NCBI RefSeq assembly: GCF_031348265.1
Contig: NZ_CP133771.1
Location: 1,488,001-1,552,000, forward strand
Reading direction: 5' to 3'
From: Streptomyces collinus
GTDB lineage: Bacteria; Actinomycetota; Actinomycetes; Streptomycetales; Streptomycetaceae
DNA length: 64,000 nucleotides
The notes under the pieces are model-generated. The model had not been told where the DNA came from. It made no database searches and saw only the letters and a list, made by a program, of their open reading frames with translations. The position numbers were made by a program, and so were the translations under genes. Numbering within the stretch: position 1 is the stretch's first letter; every line of letters begins with the position of its first letter. This document shows positions 33,445-42,686 of this stretch, piece after piece.

Positions 33445-34335
33445 TCAGCCCTTGTTGGCGCCGAGGGTGAGCCCGCTGACGAACTGGCGTTGCAACGCGA
33501 AGTAGACGATCAGGGTGGGGATCGCGGTGAGCAGGGCGCCGGCGGCGATCAGGTTGGGGTCGGTGAAGTACTGGCCGGAGAGGTTGTTGAGCGCCGAGGT
33601 GATCGGCATGTTCTCGCCGGTGGAGATCAGGACGATGGCCCAGAAGAAGTCGTTGTAGATCCAGATGGACAGCAGCGTCGCCAGGGCGGCCATCGCTGGA
33701 CGGCACAGCGGCAGCACGATCTGCCAGTACTGCCGCCACACCGAGGCACCGTCCACCAGCGCGGCCTCGGTCAGCTCGTGCGGCAGCGTGCGCATGTAGT
33801 TGCTGAGTACGAAGGCGCAGAAGCCCGACTGGAAGGCGACGTGGATCAACACCAGGCCGAGCGCGGAGTCGTACAGCTTGCCGCTCATCGTGATGCCGGG
33901 CAGGTCGACCAGCAGGTACATCCGGTACAGCGGGGTGATGATGACCTGCTGCGGCAGCAGGTTGCCGGCCGTGAAGACCAGCAGCAGCGCCAGGTTGAGG
34001 CGGAAGTCGAAGCGGCTGACGTAGAAGGCGACCATCGAGGACAGGAACAGCGTCAGCAACACCGCCGGAACGGCGATCAGCAGCGTGGTGCCGAAGTAGT
34101 GCAGCATGTCTGACTGCTGGAAGGCGTTGGTGAAGTTGTCGAGGCTCAGTTTGTCGGGCCAGGACACGTAGCCCTTGGTGCTGGTCTCGCCGTACGGGCG
34201 CAGGGCCGCGAGGATCGCCCAGAGCAGCGGGGCGAGCCAGGCCAGTGCGGTGCCGGCGAGGAAGACGTGCAGCAGGATCCGGGCCGGGCGCAGGGGGGTG
34301 CGCTGCTTGCTGAGCGCGGCCGTGGAGGCGCTCAC
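33445..34335 (-). CDS. Sugar ABC transporter permease (MalG type)
   Basis: 296 residues from the GTG at 34335, which overlaps the upstream stop. Six TM helices; the EAA loop that contacts the ATPase is HELTEAALVDGASVWRQYWQ then IVLPLCRPAM. Ends FVSGLTLGANKG, the usual C-terminal sequence of this family. It forms the channel with the permease upstream. There is no ATPase gene in the cluster; a shared MsiK-type ATPase is expected. Confidence 0.92.
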   Translation of the reverse strand: MSASTAALSKQRTPLRPARILLHVFLAGTALAWLAPLLWAILAALRPYGETSTKGYVSWPDKLSLDNFTNAFQQSDMLHYFGTTLLIAVPAVLLTLFLSSMVAFYVSRFDFRLNLALLLVFTAGNLLPQQVIITPLYRMYLLVDLPGITMSGKLYDSALGLVLIHVAFQSGFCAFVLSNYMRTLPHELTEAALVDGASVWRQYWQIVLPLCRPAMAALATLLSIWIYNDFFWAIVLISTGENMPITSALNNLSGQYFTDPNLIAAGALLTAIPTLIVYFALQRQFVSGLTLGANKG

Positions 34336-35363
34336 GATCGCCGCTCCTTCCGGAAGGTGGCCACCAGGTACGGGATGATCACGGCGAGGGAGATCAGCAG
34401 CAGGACGACGGCGATCGCGGAGCCGTATCCGATGCGGCTGGACTCGCCGATGATGTTGTTGGTCACGAGGATCGAGAGCAGCTCGGTGCCTTCGGCGCCC
34501 TTGTTGAAGACGAAGACCAGGTCGAAGGCGCGCAGAGCCTCGATGATGGTGACGACGAGGACGATGGTGTTGGTGGGCCGCAGGGTGGGGAAGATGACGT
34601 TCTTGAATGTCTGCCATTCGTTCGCGCCGTCGAGCGCGGAGGCTTCCCGCAGCGCGGGGTCGACTCCCTTCAGGCCGGCCAGGTAAAGGATCATGAGGTA
34701 GCCGGTGTGCCGCCAGGAGGCGGCAACCAGCACGGCCCAGAGGTTCAGGTCGGGGTCGCCGATCCAGTCGATGTAGTGGCCGGGCTTGTTGGCGCCGATG
34801 AGGCTGTTGATCAGGCCGGTGTCGGGGTTGTAGACGAGCTGCCAGACGAAGCCGATGACGGCGAACGACATCACTACGGGCAGGAAGAAGGCCGTCTGGT
34901 AGACCCTGCTGAACCGGATCTTCTTGTCCAGCTGTACCGCCAGGAACATCCCCAGCGGCATGGGCACGAGGATCAGAACGGCGAGCCAGATGACGTTGTG
35001 CTGGACGGCGGGCCAGAACTGCGGGTTGTTGGTGAACAGCTCCCTGAAGTTGTCCAGCCCGACCCACTTGATCGAGTCGAAGCCGATGCCGTCCCAGGTG
35101 GTGAAGGCCAGCGCGATCGAGGCGAGCGCGGTGACCCACACGAGGGCGATGTGCAGGATCGTGGGCAGACCCGCCATCAGACCGAGAGTGAGCCGGTCAC
35201 GGTGGGTCAGCAGACGGCGGTGCCCCTGGGGCACCTGCTCGCCCCTTCCCTTTGCCCATGTCGTCTCCGAGTGCCCCGAGGGCGGGGGCGTGGGATTGGT
35301 CGCCGCCGGAGTGCTGGTGATTCCGGTCCCGGTCCCGGTCCCGGTGTTCCCCGTGACAGTCAT
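34332..35363 (-). CDS. Sugar ABC transporter permease (MalF type)
   Basis: 343 residues. An unusual N-terminal tail starts with a GT repeat (TGNTGTGTGTG, from a repeated ggtccc DNA motif), then six TM helices and the EAA loop DPALREASALDGANEWQTFK followed by NVIFPTLRP. Its start overlaps the binding-protein stop by 4 bases and its stop overlaps the next permease start, so all three genes are translationally coupled. Confidence 0.92.
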   Translation of the reverse strand: MTVTGNTGTGTGTGITSTPAATNPTPPPSGHSETTWAKGRGEQVPQGHRRLLTHRDRLTLGLMAGLPTILHIALVWVTALASIALAFTTWDGIGFDSIKWVGLDNFRELFTNNPQFWPAVQHNVIWLAVLILVPMPLGMFLAVQLDKKIRFSRVYQTAFFLPVVMSFAVIGFVWQLVYNPDTGLINSLIGANKPGHYIDWIGDPDLNLWAVLVAASWRHTGYLMILYLAGLKGVDPALREASALDGANEWQTFKNVIFPTLRPTNTIVLVVTIIEALRAFDLVFVFNKGAEGTELLSILVTNNIIGESSRIGYGSAIAVVLLLISLAVIIPYLVATFRKERRS

Positions 35364-36670
35364 GAGGCGGTGAAGATCGTCTTCTTCTGGCGTTCGATCG
35401 AGGACAGCAGGCTGTCGACGCCCTTGGGATCACGGATGAACTTCTGCAGCGCGGGCTGCATCACCGTGGAGGTGAAGTCCGGGCGGGAGTCGCGGTCCAT
35501 GAACTGGGTCAGGGACTTGGCGCCGGCGATCATGTCGTACGCCTTCTTCTGCAGCGGGGTGTATGAGGAGGTGTCCGCCGTCCTGGAAGCGGCGACGACA
35601 CTGGGGTCGGACTTGAGGTAGAGCGCCTCGGCCTCCGGCGTGCCCAGGTACTCCAGCAGCTTGACGGCACCGGCCTTGTTCTTCGGGGCCTTGGAGAGCA
35701 TGAAGCCGTCGGTCGGCGCCTCGACGGTCTCCTGGCCGTACGCCGAGTTGATCTCCGGGAAGGCGAAGAAGTCGAGGTCGTCCAAGGCGGCCTTGTCGGT
35801 GAACTGCTGGGCCACGAAGGTTCCCAGCAGGTACATGCCCGCCTTCTTCGAGGCCAGGGTCTGGGCGGCGTCCTGCCAGGTACGGCCGACGGCGCCCTCC
35901 TGGTGGAAGGGGAGGATCTCCGTCCACAGGTCGAAGGTCTTGCGCACCTTGGCGTCGGTCCAGGACGCCCTGCCGGCCATCAGCTCGACGTGGAAGTCGT
36001 AGCCGTTGGCGCGGAAGTTGATCTGGTCGAAGGTGCCCATCGCGGGCCAGGCGTCCTTGTCGCCGAAGGCGATCGGGACGAGCCCGTCCTTCTTCATCTG
36101 CCCGCACAGAGCTACGAAGTCGTCCCAGGTGGCGGGGACTTCGTAACCGTACTGCTTGAAGACGCTCTTCCGGTAGAAGATCGCCCAGGGGTAGGTGTAC
36201 AGCGGCACGAAGTAGTACTTGCCGTCCTCACTCTGGCTGAGCACCTTCATCGCGACGGGGAAGTTGTCGCCGATGGACTTCCACACGTCGTCGATCGGGG
36301 TGGCGAGGCCCTTGGCCGCGAAGAACTGCATCCGGTAGCCGGCGAACCAGTGAAACACGTCGTCCGGCGTGCCCTGCAGATAGGAGTTGATCTGCTCCTG
36401 GAAAGTGTTGTGGTCCTTGGTGTTCACGTCGACCGTGATGCCGGACTTCTTCTTGTAGGCCGCGTAGATGTCCGCGAACGCCTTCTTCGGCACCGCGTCC
36501 GACGCGTTGGAGCCAACCGTGACGGTCTTCGGGTCACTGGCCGTGCCGCTGCCGCCGCAGGCGCTCAGCAGGGGAAAGCCGGCGCCCAGCGCAACCGCCC
36601 CGCCCACACCCCGCAGCAGCGTGCGGCGAGCGGGGCCGGGAGAGGAGAGACCAGAGGAAGAAAGTTGCAT
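35360..36670 (-). CDS. Extracellular sugar-binding lipoprotein
   Basis: 436 residues from the ATG at 36670 (AGGAG upstream; the longer frame to 36724 is not used). RRTLLRGVGGAVALGAGFPL followed by LSAC|GG is a Tat-like lipoprotein signal. The rest is a family 1 solute-binding fold (VPKKAFADIYAAYKKKSGIT, KQYGYEVPATWDDFVALCGQ, KAGMYLLGTF). Being first in the operon and next to the GH43/GH59/GH27 genes, it probably captures galacto- or arabino-oligosaccharides released outside. Confidence 0.9.
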   Translation of the reverse strand: MQLSSSGLSSPGPARRTLLRGVGGAVALGAGFPLLSACGGSGTASDPKTVTVGSNASDAVPKKAFADIYAAYKKKSGITVDVNTKDHNTFQEQINSYLQGTPDDVFHWFAGYRMQFFAAKGLATPIDDVWKSIGDNFPVAMKVLSQSEDGKYYFVPLYTYPWAIFYRKSVFKQYGYEVPATWDDFVALCGQMKKDGLVPIAFGDKDAWPAMGTFDQINFRANGYDFHVELMAGRASWTDAKVRKTFDLWTEILPFHQEGAVGRTWQDAAQTLASKKAGMYLLGTFVAQQFTDKAALDDLDFFAFPEINSAYGQETVEAPTDGFMLSKAPKNKAGAVKLLEYLGTPEAEALYLKSDPSVVAASRTADTSSYTPLQKKAYDMIAGAKSLTQFMDRDSRPDFTSTVMQPALQKFIRDPKGVDSLLSSIERQKKTIFTAS

Positions 36671-36899
36671 GAACGACTCCTGGGGCAGAGCGGCGGCCAT
36701 GGGAATCCAAACCGCATGGCACAAGATCGATCAGAAACAAACGAGACCAAACGGCGGAGCCCATGAGATCCGTTCGACCCGCCGAACGTCAAGAGGTGTG
36801 CATCCTCTTCTTATGACCCCTACGAAAACCGATGACCTGGGGAAATCGCTTTCTCTGGGCGCCAGTTGCAGGATTCCCGCAGGCCGACGCGATGGGTGC
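36671..36899. promoter_or_regulatory. Promoter region of the galactan importer operon
   Basis: AT-richer than the surroundings, with repeated AAACAAACGA / ACCAAACGG elements around 36733-36755 that could be a regulator site. No regulator gene is adjacent. Confidence 0.35.
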
Positions 36900-37054
36900 G
36901 CTCCCATGGCGCGAATGCGCCTGCGCCGCACATCGAGATGGGCGAGAGCGAGCAGGGCCTGACGGCCGGCGCTCAGGCGCCGCCATCGGGTGCCGAGTTC
37001 CCGGCGGTGCCGGCGCAGCTTGGCGGACAGGAAGCGAAGGGCAGAGTTGGGCAC
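36900..37054 (-). pseudogene. IS5-family transposase N-terminal fragment
   Basis: MPNSALRFLSAKLRRHRREL then GTRWRRLSAGRQALLALAHL matches the DNA-binding N-terminus of Streptomyces IS5-type (IS112-like) transposases and resembles the other copy at 37712. It ends abruptly after about 45 residues. Confidence 0.65.
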
Positions 37055-37128
37055 GTCGACGGCGGACGGCTAGACAAGCACACGAAGCCTTTGGCGGAGG
37101 CGGATTTCTTGGTCGCAAACCCATCGCC

Positions 37129-37510
37129 GAGCAGCCGCGGGGAATCTCACCCCTCGGCTCTCACGCAACCGTGCGTAACAGTCGCCCGTTACACGGCTCT
37201 TGTCGTTCTGTTCATCAGGCCGATACGGCACTCACAGTCGCGGTGAGGCGCCAGTGAGCGAACATGCGGAGGTATCGCCGGGCGATCTCCTGCATCTTCG
37301 CGAGGGCCTTCCGCTTGGCCGCAAGCCGCTTGTACTTCTGGCGGATCCAGCGCACCAGGTAGGCGTTGATGCGCATCGCGAGGGGGATCAGCTTCCACGG
37401 CCTGAAGCGGCTGTAGTAGTTGAGCCAGCCCGCCACCACACGGTTGATCCTGCGGGCGAGCTCCTGGAAGGAGGCGCTGGTGTTCGTGCTGGTCAGCGGG
37501 GGCGGGTTCG
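37129..37510 (-). mobile_element. 3' end of a bacterial group II intron (maturase C-terminus, domains V and VI)
   Basis: 37510-37215 encodes the maturase X-domain end (FQELARRINRVVAGWLNYYS, YLVRWIRQKYKRLAAKRKAL, YLRMFAHW). About 15 bp on, 37200-37166 folds as domain V: GAGCCGTGTAAC ... GTTACGCACGGTTG with a short loop, the hallmark 34-nt catalytic hairpin. Positions 37162-37129 fold as domain VI (AGCCGAGGGG ... CCCCGCGGCT with an A near the tip as branch point candidate). The 5' part, with domains I-IV and the reverse transcriptase, is gone. No endonuclease domain follows the X-domain, as in class C introns. Confidence 0.8.
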
Positions 37511-37535
37511 AGCGCGATGTCTGCTTCGGTGCAGG

Positions 37536-37639
37536 GATGCCGAGCGGGCAAGGTCGAGCCGGTCCGCGGCCTGCTGCGCAAACTCGCTGACCGGGGCTGG
37601 CTGAAACGGACCGGATCGGGGCGCTACCTGCCGCGCTGA
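37536..37639 (+). pseudogene. IS-associated helper protein, C-terminal fragment
   Basis: AGKVEPVRGLLRKLADRGWL then KRTGSGRYLPR and a stop. It matches the C-terminus of a small winged-helix protein found with Streptomyces insertion sequences; a second fragment of the same family is at 44466-44691. Confidence 0.5.
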
Positions 37640-37711
37640 CCGGCGGGGGAGGCAGCGGACCAGCCGGTTCCCGCCGTAACGCGAGGGCCCCCGGCGGGAG
37701 TTGGTTCGCGT

Positions 37712-38537
37712 GTGAAGACTCACCGCCCCGTCGAGGGCACTCGCGATGCTGTCTACCAGGTTCGGCTCCCCGTGTCGAAGCGGACCATCGAACTCGTCGC
37801 CGGCCTGATACGCGGGCGGCGCAAGCAACTCGGCACCCGCTGGCGCAAGGTCACCCCGGGGACCCAGGCGTTTGTCGTGCTCGCCTTGCTCCGTCATGAC
37901 CAGCGGCTTCTCGACATGGCCGACGGCACGACGTCTCCGCCTCCAGCGTGCCCGCTGGGTCCTGGAAGTCCTCGGCCTGCTCGCTGCCCGGGCCCCGCGT
38001 CTGGACCGCGCCCTGAAGAAGATCGCCCGTCGGGGCGGTGCGGTGGTCCTGCTGGACGGCACCCTCGTGCGCACCCGCCGCCGCACCGGGGCGGACAACC
38101 GCAAGAATGCAGCGGGAAACACAGGGCCCATGGCCTGCTCTTCCTCGCACTGACCGACGAGAGGGGAGACCTGCTCTGGATCTCCTCCGCCCGCCCGGGC
38201 CGGGTCAGCGAGATCACCGCCGCCCGCCACGACCACATCACCAGGCATCTGCGCGAGGCCGGCCTCGGTGCCCTGGCCGACCTCGGCTTCGTCCGCCTCG
38301 ACGACGACCCCGACGGTGCTCCGGTCATCATCACCGGCCGCAATGCGACCCGCTCCGGCCAGGAGCACGCGACGCTGCGGGCGGGCTTCCCGCTGGACGC
38401 CGCGCGGACGACGGACCTGCTGGAACGCCCCCCTCCCCGACCAGCGCGCCGACCTGCCGGTCAACGGGGAGCAGAACCTCTCCGTGACACCGCGCCCGTT
38501 CCAGATCCGCACCCTGCGCCTGACACCGGCGCCCTGA
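37712..38537 (+). pseudogene. IS5-family transposase, frameshifted
   Basis: Pieces in alternating frames reconstruct one DDE transposase: the N-terminal DNA-binding part (IELVAGLIRGRRKQLGTRWR, QAFVVLALLRHDQRLLDMAD), then in another frame LLAARAPRLDRALKKIARRG with the first catalytic Asp region VVLLDGTLV, then back in the first frame LFLALTDERGDLLWISSARP, DLGFVRLDDDP. At least three shifts make it inactive. I could not delimit terminal repeats. Confidence 0.75.
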
Positions 38538-38845
38538 GCGCAACAGCGACTCCGGCGGGGCTCCCGGGGAAGCCAGGCCGGACGCTGTGGCAGGGGCGAC
38601 AGGGCACGCGTCGGCCGACCACGAGACACGTCGTTCGTCGTCCCCGGGCTACCGCTCGGCGCACGTGCCGGTCCGTTCGTCGCATGGAGGTGTCCGTTCG
38701 GCATGCCCGGGGTTCCGGAGGGGGACACAGGCCGCCGCGATCGGTGTAGACACAAAGCACGAACCGAACTGAGCAGACCTCCGTCTCGAACACAGTTGGC
38801 GCAGAAACTCCTAGGCCGACCGCCGCTGCAGGGAAGGACCCCCTC
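38538..38845. other. No gene seen; leader of ATP-binding protein gene
   Basis: No open frame with plausible start. GGGAAGGAC precedes the ATG at 38846. Confidence 0.35.
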
Positions 38846-39349
38846 ATGTCCACCACCATCGCAGCCGAACCGGTGTCCTGGCCGTCCGCGCCGGCCGTCG
38901 CTGCCTGGGGCAAGCAGTCGGTCCCCACCCGCGTCGGTCTCGCCCTGGCCGCCGATCCGGAACACATCTCCACTGCCCGTCGGCAGATCGCGGCCCATCT
39001 ACGGTGCTGGGACCTGGACCACCTGGTGGACGACGCCACTCTGATCACCTCCGAACTGGTGACCAACGCCGTGCTCTACGGCCTCGCCGAAACGATCATG
39101 GTGCACCTCGCCAAGTGCGGTACCGCCACGGACCCGCAGCTGCTGATCACCGTCACCGACGAGTGCCCGGCCGAGGCGATGCCCGAGGTGGCGTCCCCCG
39201 CGTCCTCGGACGAACACGGCCGCGGCCTGTACATCCTGCAGTGCCTGGCCAGCCGCTGGGGCACCGCCACCGGCCACGGCGGAAAGCTCGTCTGGGCCAC
39301 ACTGGCCGTCAACGCTCCCGAGCACGATCCCGAAACCGGTGCCGCGTAG
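38846..39349 (+). CDS. ATP-binding anti-sigma-like regulator (HATPase_c, RsbW/SpoIIAB type)
   Basis: 167 residues. GHKL ATPase fold: N-box ITSELVTNAVLYG, G1 box ITVTDECP, G2 box DEHGRGLYILQCLASRWG, then GGKLVWATL. The first 35 residues are a poorly conserved tail. Many Streptomyces paralogues of this size work as anti-sigma factors or their relatives controlled by anti-anti-sigma proteins and SpoIIE-type phosphatases; partners are not encoded next to it. Confidence 0.85.
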   Translation: MSTTIAAEPVSWPSAPAVAAWGKQSVPTRVGLALAADPEHISTARRQIAAHLRCWDLDHLVDDATLITSELVTNAVLYGLAETIMVHLAKCGTATDPQLLITVTDECPAEAMPEVASPASSDEHGRGLYILQCLASRWGTATGHGGKLVWATLAVNAPEHDPETGAA

Positions 39350-39387
39350 CGGACACGCTGGTCGAGGACCGGTGGATCGTCACGGCC

Positions 39388-41229
39388 TCACATCCAGCGT
39401 CCGCGGTCACGGGCCGCCGAGTCCCGGCGGGGCAGCGCCAGCCCCTCGGGCGCGTGGAGGCGGACGAGGATACGGGCGGTGCCGCGAGGGACGCTGCGCC
39501 GGGTCAGCAGGGAGGTCCCGATCATCACCGCGAAGGCGAGCGGCACGCTCCAGGCCGCAGGGCGGCTCAGCAGGGCCCCCGGCCAGCCGCCGAACGGGTG
39601 GCCGACGATGGTGAGGGCCACCGCACCGATCGTGGCGCCCCCACCGACCAGCAGCCCCGCCACCGCACCCTGCGGAGTCAGGCCGCGCCACCAGATGCCG
39701 AGCAACAGCAGCGGCGAGAACGACGAGGCGGCCACCGCGAACGCCAGCACGACCACATCCGCCACCGGACGGTGGACGACGGCCAGCGAGAGCAGGCACG
39801 GCACACTCGCGGCAGCCACTCCGGCAAGCCGCAGGCGCAGAATGTCCCCGCGGCCCTCCGCCCGGAGAGTGCCCCTCGCGTTCCCCCGGCGCGGTCCGGT
39901 GACCAACGTGCGCCGACGCGCAAGCCGGGCTCTGATGTGTGCCCGCACATGGTCCAGCTCCTGACCGAGGACACCGGCGACCGAGACGGTCAGGCCGGAG
40001 GCCGTCGACAGAAACGCCGCGAACGCGCCCGCGGTGACCAGCGTGCCCAGCAACGTGCCGACGGTCCCGCCGACGAGCTGGGTGGGCAGCAGCAGCACGG
40101 ACGCGTCGGTGCGGCCGGTCATGAGCAGCTCAGGGGTGTACAGGCGGCCTAGTGCCCCGTAGACCGGGGGCAGCACGTAGAAGGCGCCGAGCAGCCACAG
40201 GACGACCCACGTGGTGCGGCGGGCGGCCGCCCCGTCGGGGTTGGTGTAGAAACGCACGATCACATGGGGCAGCCCCATGGTGCCCAGCAAGGTGGCGAGC
40301 AGCAGTGAATACGTCCCGTACACGGGATGGCTGATCGCCGACAGCGGCTGGGACCAGTCGTTTCCCTCCAGCGGCTCCTGCCCCACGGTGTGCGGGACGT
40401 CGGCCCCGGCGGGGAACTCCACCTCCGCCTCCTCGCCGATCCGGTGGTCTCCTTCGCCGAGCCGTACGGTCGTGTCGTCGAGTTGACGCCCGTCGAGGCT
40501 GCCGCTCACCTTCACGGTCACGGGTTCTTCCACCTCCACGCGCACGGCCTGCTGCACGGACACGGTCGTCGTCTCCCGGAACCGCGGCGGAGTGTCGGCA
40601 CTCGGCCACGGAGCTCCGTCGGCACGCCAGGCCAGCAGCAGGAAGATCACGGGGATGGCGAGCGCTGTGAGCTTGAGCCAGTACTGGAAGGCCTGCACGA
40701 AGGTGACGCTGCGCATCCCGCCCGACGCGACGGTGATCATCACCACGGCGGTCACGACCACCGGCCCCACCCACAGCGGGGCGGAGGTGACGGTACGCAG
40801 CGTCAGTCCGGCTCCCTGCAGTTGCGGCAGCATGTAGAGCCACCCGGTGAGCACCACCAGCAGCGCCGTCAGGCGGCGCACCCGAACGGACTCCAGACGC
40901 GCCTCGGCGAAGTCGGGGACGGTGTAGGCGCCGGAACGGCGAAGCGGGGCGGCGACGAAGGCCAGGAGCACCAGATATCCGGCGGTGTACCCGACGCCGA
41001 ACCACAGCATGTCCGCGCCGTAGGCCAGCACCAGTCCGGCGATGCCGAGGAAGGAGGCGGCGGAGAGGTACTCGCCGCCGATCGCTGAGGCGTTGCGGAA
41101 GGGCGAGACGGCCCGCGAGGCGACGTAGAAGTCGGATGTGGCCCGTCCCGGGCGCAGTCCGTACACGCTGAACAGGGCCGTGGCGACGGACACCAGAGCG
41201 ACGGCCGCGATGGCCTGCACGCCGTTCAT
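39388..41229 (-). CDS. Sodium/solute symporter (SSS), cation/monocarboxylate type
   Basis: 613 residues, about 13-14 TM helices. SSS features: DFYVASRAVSPFRNASAIGG, EYLSAASFLGIAGLVLAYG, and GAFAAFLSTASGLTVSVAGV. It most resembles ActP/MctC-type acetate-pyruvate-propionate symporters. An extra hydrophilic insertion of about 90 residues (EEPVTVKVSGSLDGRQLDDT ... PHTVGQEPLEGNDWSQPL) sits between helices, as seen in some actinobacterial members. It follows a small membrane protein and a LytS/LytTR pair, together a probable sensed-uptake operon. Confidence 0.88.
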   Translation of the reverse strand: MNGVQAIAAVALVSVATALFSVYGLRPGRATSDFYVASRAVSPFRNASAIGGEYLSAASFLGIAGLVLAYGADMLWFGVGYTAGYLVLLAFVAAPLRRSGAYTVPDFAEARLESVRVRRLTALLVVLTGWLYMLPQLQGAGLTLRTVTSAPLWVGPVVVTAVVMITVASGGMRSVTFVQAFQYWLKLTALAIPVIFLLLAWRADGAPWPSADTPPRFRETTTVSVQQAVRVEVEEPVTVKVSGSLDGRQLDDTTVRLGEGDHRIGEEAEVEFPAGADVPHTVGQEPLEGNDWSQPLSAISHPVYGTYSLLLATLLGTMGLPHVIVRFYTNPDGAAARRTTWVVLWLLGAFYVLPPVYGALGRLYTPELLMTGRTDASVLLLPTQLVGGTVGTLLGTLVTAGAFAAFLSTASGLTVSVAGVLGQELDHVRAHIRARLARRRTLVTGPRRGNARGTLRAEGRGDILRLRLAGVAAASVPCLLSLAVVHRPVADVVVLAFAVAASSFSPLLLLGIWWRGLTPQGAVAGLLVGGGATIGAVALTIVGHPFGGWPGALLSRPAAWSVPLAFAVMIGTSLLTRRSVPRGTARILVRLHAPEGLALPRRDSAARDRGRWM

Positions 41230-41242
41230 GGGGCCGGGCCCC

Positions 41243-41674
41243 TCATGAGCGGTCGATCAGGTCGACGAAGTCACGCTCGTTCCTGCGGGCCCGGCGGACA
41301 CAGACCAGGGCGAGCGTGAGGATCACCGGGTATACGGCCACGCCGATGACCAGCCATGTCACGGGGATTCCGGCCAGGGTCCCGTCCCGCAGGACGGGCG
41401 TTATGAGGAAGAGGTACGGAAGGGAACCGAGGACAAGGGCGAGGGTTCCCACGACGGCGAGTCCGAGCCGGAGCTGGCTACGCATCAGGGAGCGGAGGTA
41501 GATGTCGCCCAGCGGGGTCTGGCGGCCGAGATCGTCGTGGACCGACGCGTGCTCGGTGGCCGGCTCCCCGCTGCCGAGGGCCGCCAGGGTCCTGGGGTGT
41601 GCCACCGTGACACGGCGCGGAGGTGGCTCGCCGGTCCCCGGATCGCCGCGGAAACGGTCCTGCCCCGCCGTCAC
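41243..41674 (-). CDS. Small two-TM membrane protein accompanying the SSS symporter
   Basis: 143 residues from the GTG at 41674, which overlaps the response-regulator stop (GTGA). An N-terminal hydrophilic third, then two helices (LGLAVVGTLALVLGSLPYLF and VTWLVIGVAVYPVILTLALV) and a charged tail RRARRNERDFVDL. Position and topology match the DUF485-like small subunits that accompany ActP-type symporters, although the sequence is divergent. Confidence 0.75.
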   Translation of the reverse strand: MTAGQDRFRGDPGTGEPPPRRVTVAHPRTLAALGSGEPATEHASVHDDLGRQTPLGDIYLRSLMRSQLRLGLAVVGTLALVLGSLPYLFLITPVLRDGTLAGIPVTWLVIGVAVYPVILTLALVCVRRARRNERDFVDLIDRS

Positions 41675-42606
41675 GCGACACCGTCGCGGTCGTGGAAGGG
41701 ACGCTGGATGAGCGGTCTGACGGTGCCGGGCAGCCTGCCGCCGTGCGCCGGCGGACCGGTGGTGGGTGTCGGTGTGCCCGTGGCGGGCGTCGGCGGACCG
41801 GTGGCTTTCGCCCCGGGACGGCGGGCCAGCGCCTGGCGCACCAGGGCGTCCCTGACCTGCCGGACGTGACGTCGACTGACCGGCAGAACCTGGTCACCGA
41901 CCCGCACACAGGTCTTCCCGGCCTCGATCCGGATCTCGCTCACCGCGTCGACGGCGACCAGGAAACCTCGGTGAATGCGAATGAATCCCGCGTCGCGCCA
42001 GCCTTCCTCCAAGGCGGTGAGCGACGTCCGCACCAGGTGGGTGCCCGATGAGGAGTGCAGGCGCGCGTAGTCGCCCTGGGCCTCGGCGTAGAGCACCTCG
42101 CTGCGGCGCAGGAAACGCGTCACTCCGCCCAGTTCTACGCAGATGACCTCGTCTGCGGGCAGCGCGGCTTCCTGACGCCCGGTGCCATCGCCCTGCTCAC
42201 CCTGCTCGCCCGACTCCCCCGGCTCGCTCACCTTCTCGTCCGCGACCCTGCGCACCGCCTCGGCCAGGCGTTGCGGGTCGACCGGTTTGAGCACGTAGTC
42301 GGCGGCGTGCAAGGAGAACGCGTCCACCGCGTAGTCCTCGTGCGCGGTCACGAACACGACCCGCGGCGGCTCGGCGAAGCGGGAGATCAGGCGGGCGATG
42401 GACACGCCGTCCAGGTCGGGCATGCCTATGTCGAGGAAGACGGCGTCGAGCGGCCGTCCCGCACTCAGAGTCCGATCGATGTCGAGGAGCGCCTCGGTGC
42501 CGTCGTTGGCCGTTCGCACCTCCGCCACGTGCGGGTCGCGACGGAGCAGATAGGCCAGTTCCTCCAGCGCCGGCTCCTCGTCGTCAACCGCGAGAACATG
42601 GAGCAC
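41671..42606 (-). CDS. LytTR response regulator
   Basis: 311 residues from the GTG at 42606 (MLHVLAVDDEEPALEELAYL); no strong ribosome site, and an ATG at 42678 would add 24 residues without family support. Receiver: acidic pocket DDEE, phospho-acceptor Asp in AVFLDIGMPDLDG, Thr in VVFVTAHEDYAVDAF, Lys in YVLKPVDP. After a Glu/Gly-rich linker, the LytTR DNA-binding domain (FLRRSEVLYAEAQGDYARLH ... IRIHRGFLVAVDAVSEI). A Pro/Thr-rich tail (TPATGTPTPTTGPP) is extra. Controlled by the kinase upstream. Confidence 0.9.
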   Translation of the reverse strand: MLHVLAVDDEEPALEELAYLLRRDPHVAEVRTANDGTEALLDIDRTLSAGRPLDAVFLDIGMPDLDGVSIARLISRFAEPPRVVFVTAHEDYAVDAFSLHAADYVLKPVDPQRLAEAVRRVADEKVSEPGESGEQGEQGDGTGRQEAALPADEVICVELGGVTRFLRRSEVLYAEAQGDYARLHSSSGTHLVRTSLTALEEGWRDAGFIRIHRGFLVAVDAVSEIRIEAGKTCVRVGDQVLPVSRRHVRQVRDALVRQALARRPGAKATGPPTPATGTPTPTTGPPAHGGRLPGTVRPLIQRPFHDRDGVA

Positions 42607-42686
42607 ACTGTGAGCGTAACCAGCGCCGCGCGGGGAGCGAAACCCTGATCGGATGCCCGATACGCACCGGATGTACATGATTGCGG

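Noticed and set aside
37166..37200. Reading the domain V hairpin as an intrinsic terminator
   Set aside because: Its sequence fits the catalytic domain V pattern and directly follows a maturase C-terminus; a terminator explains neither.
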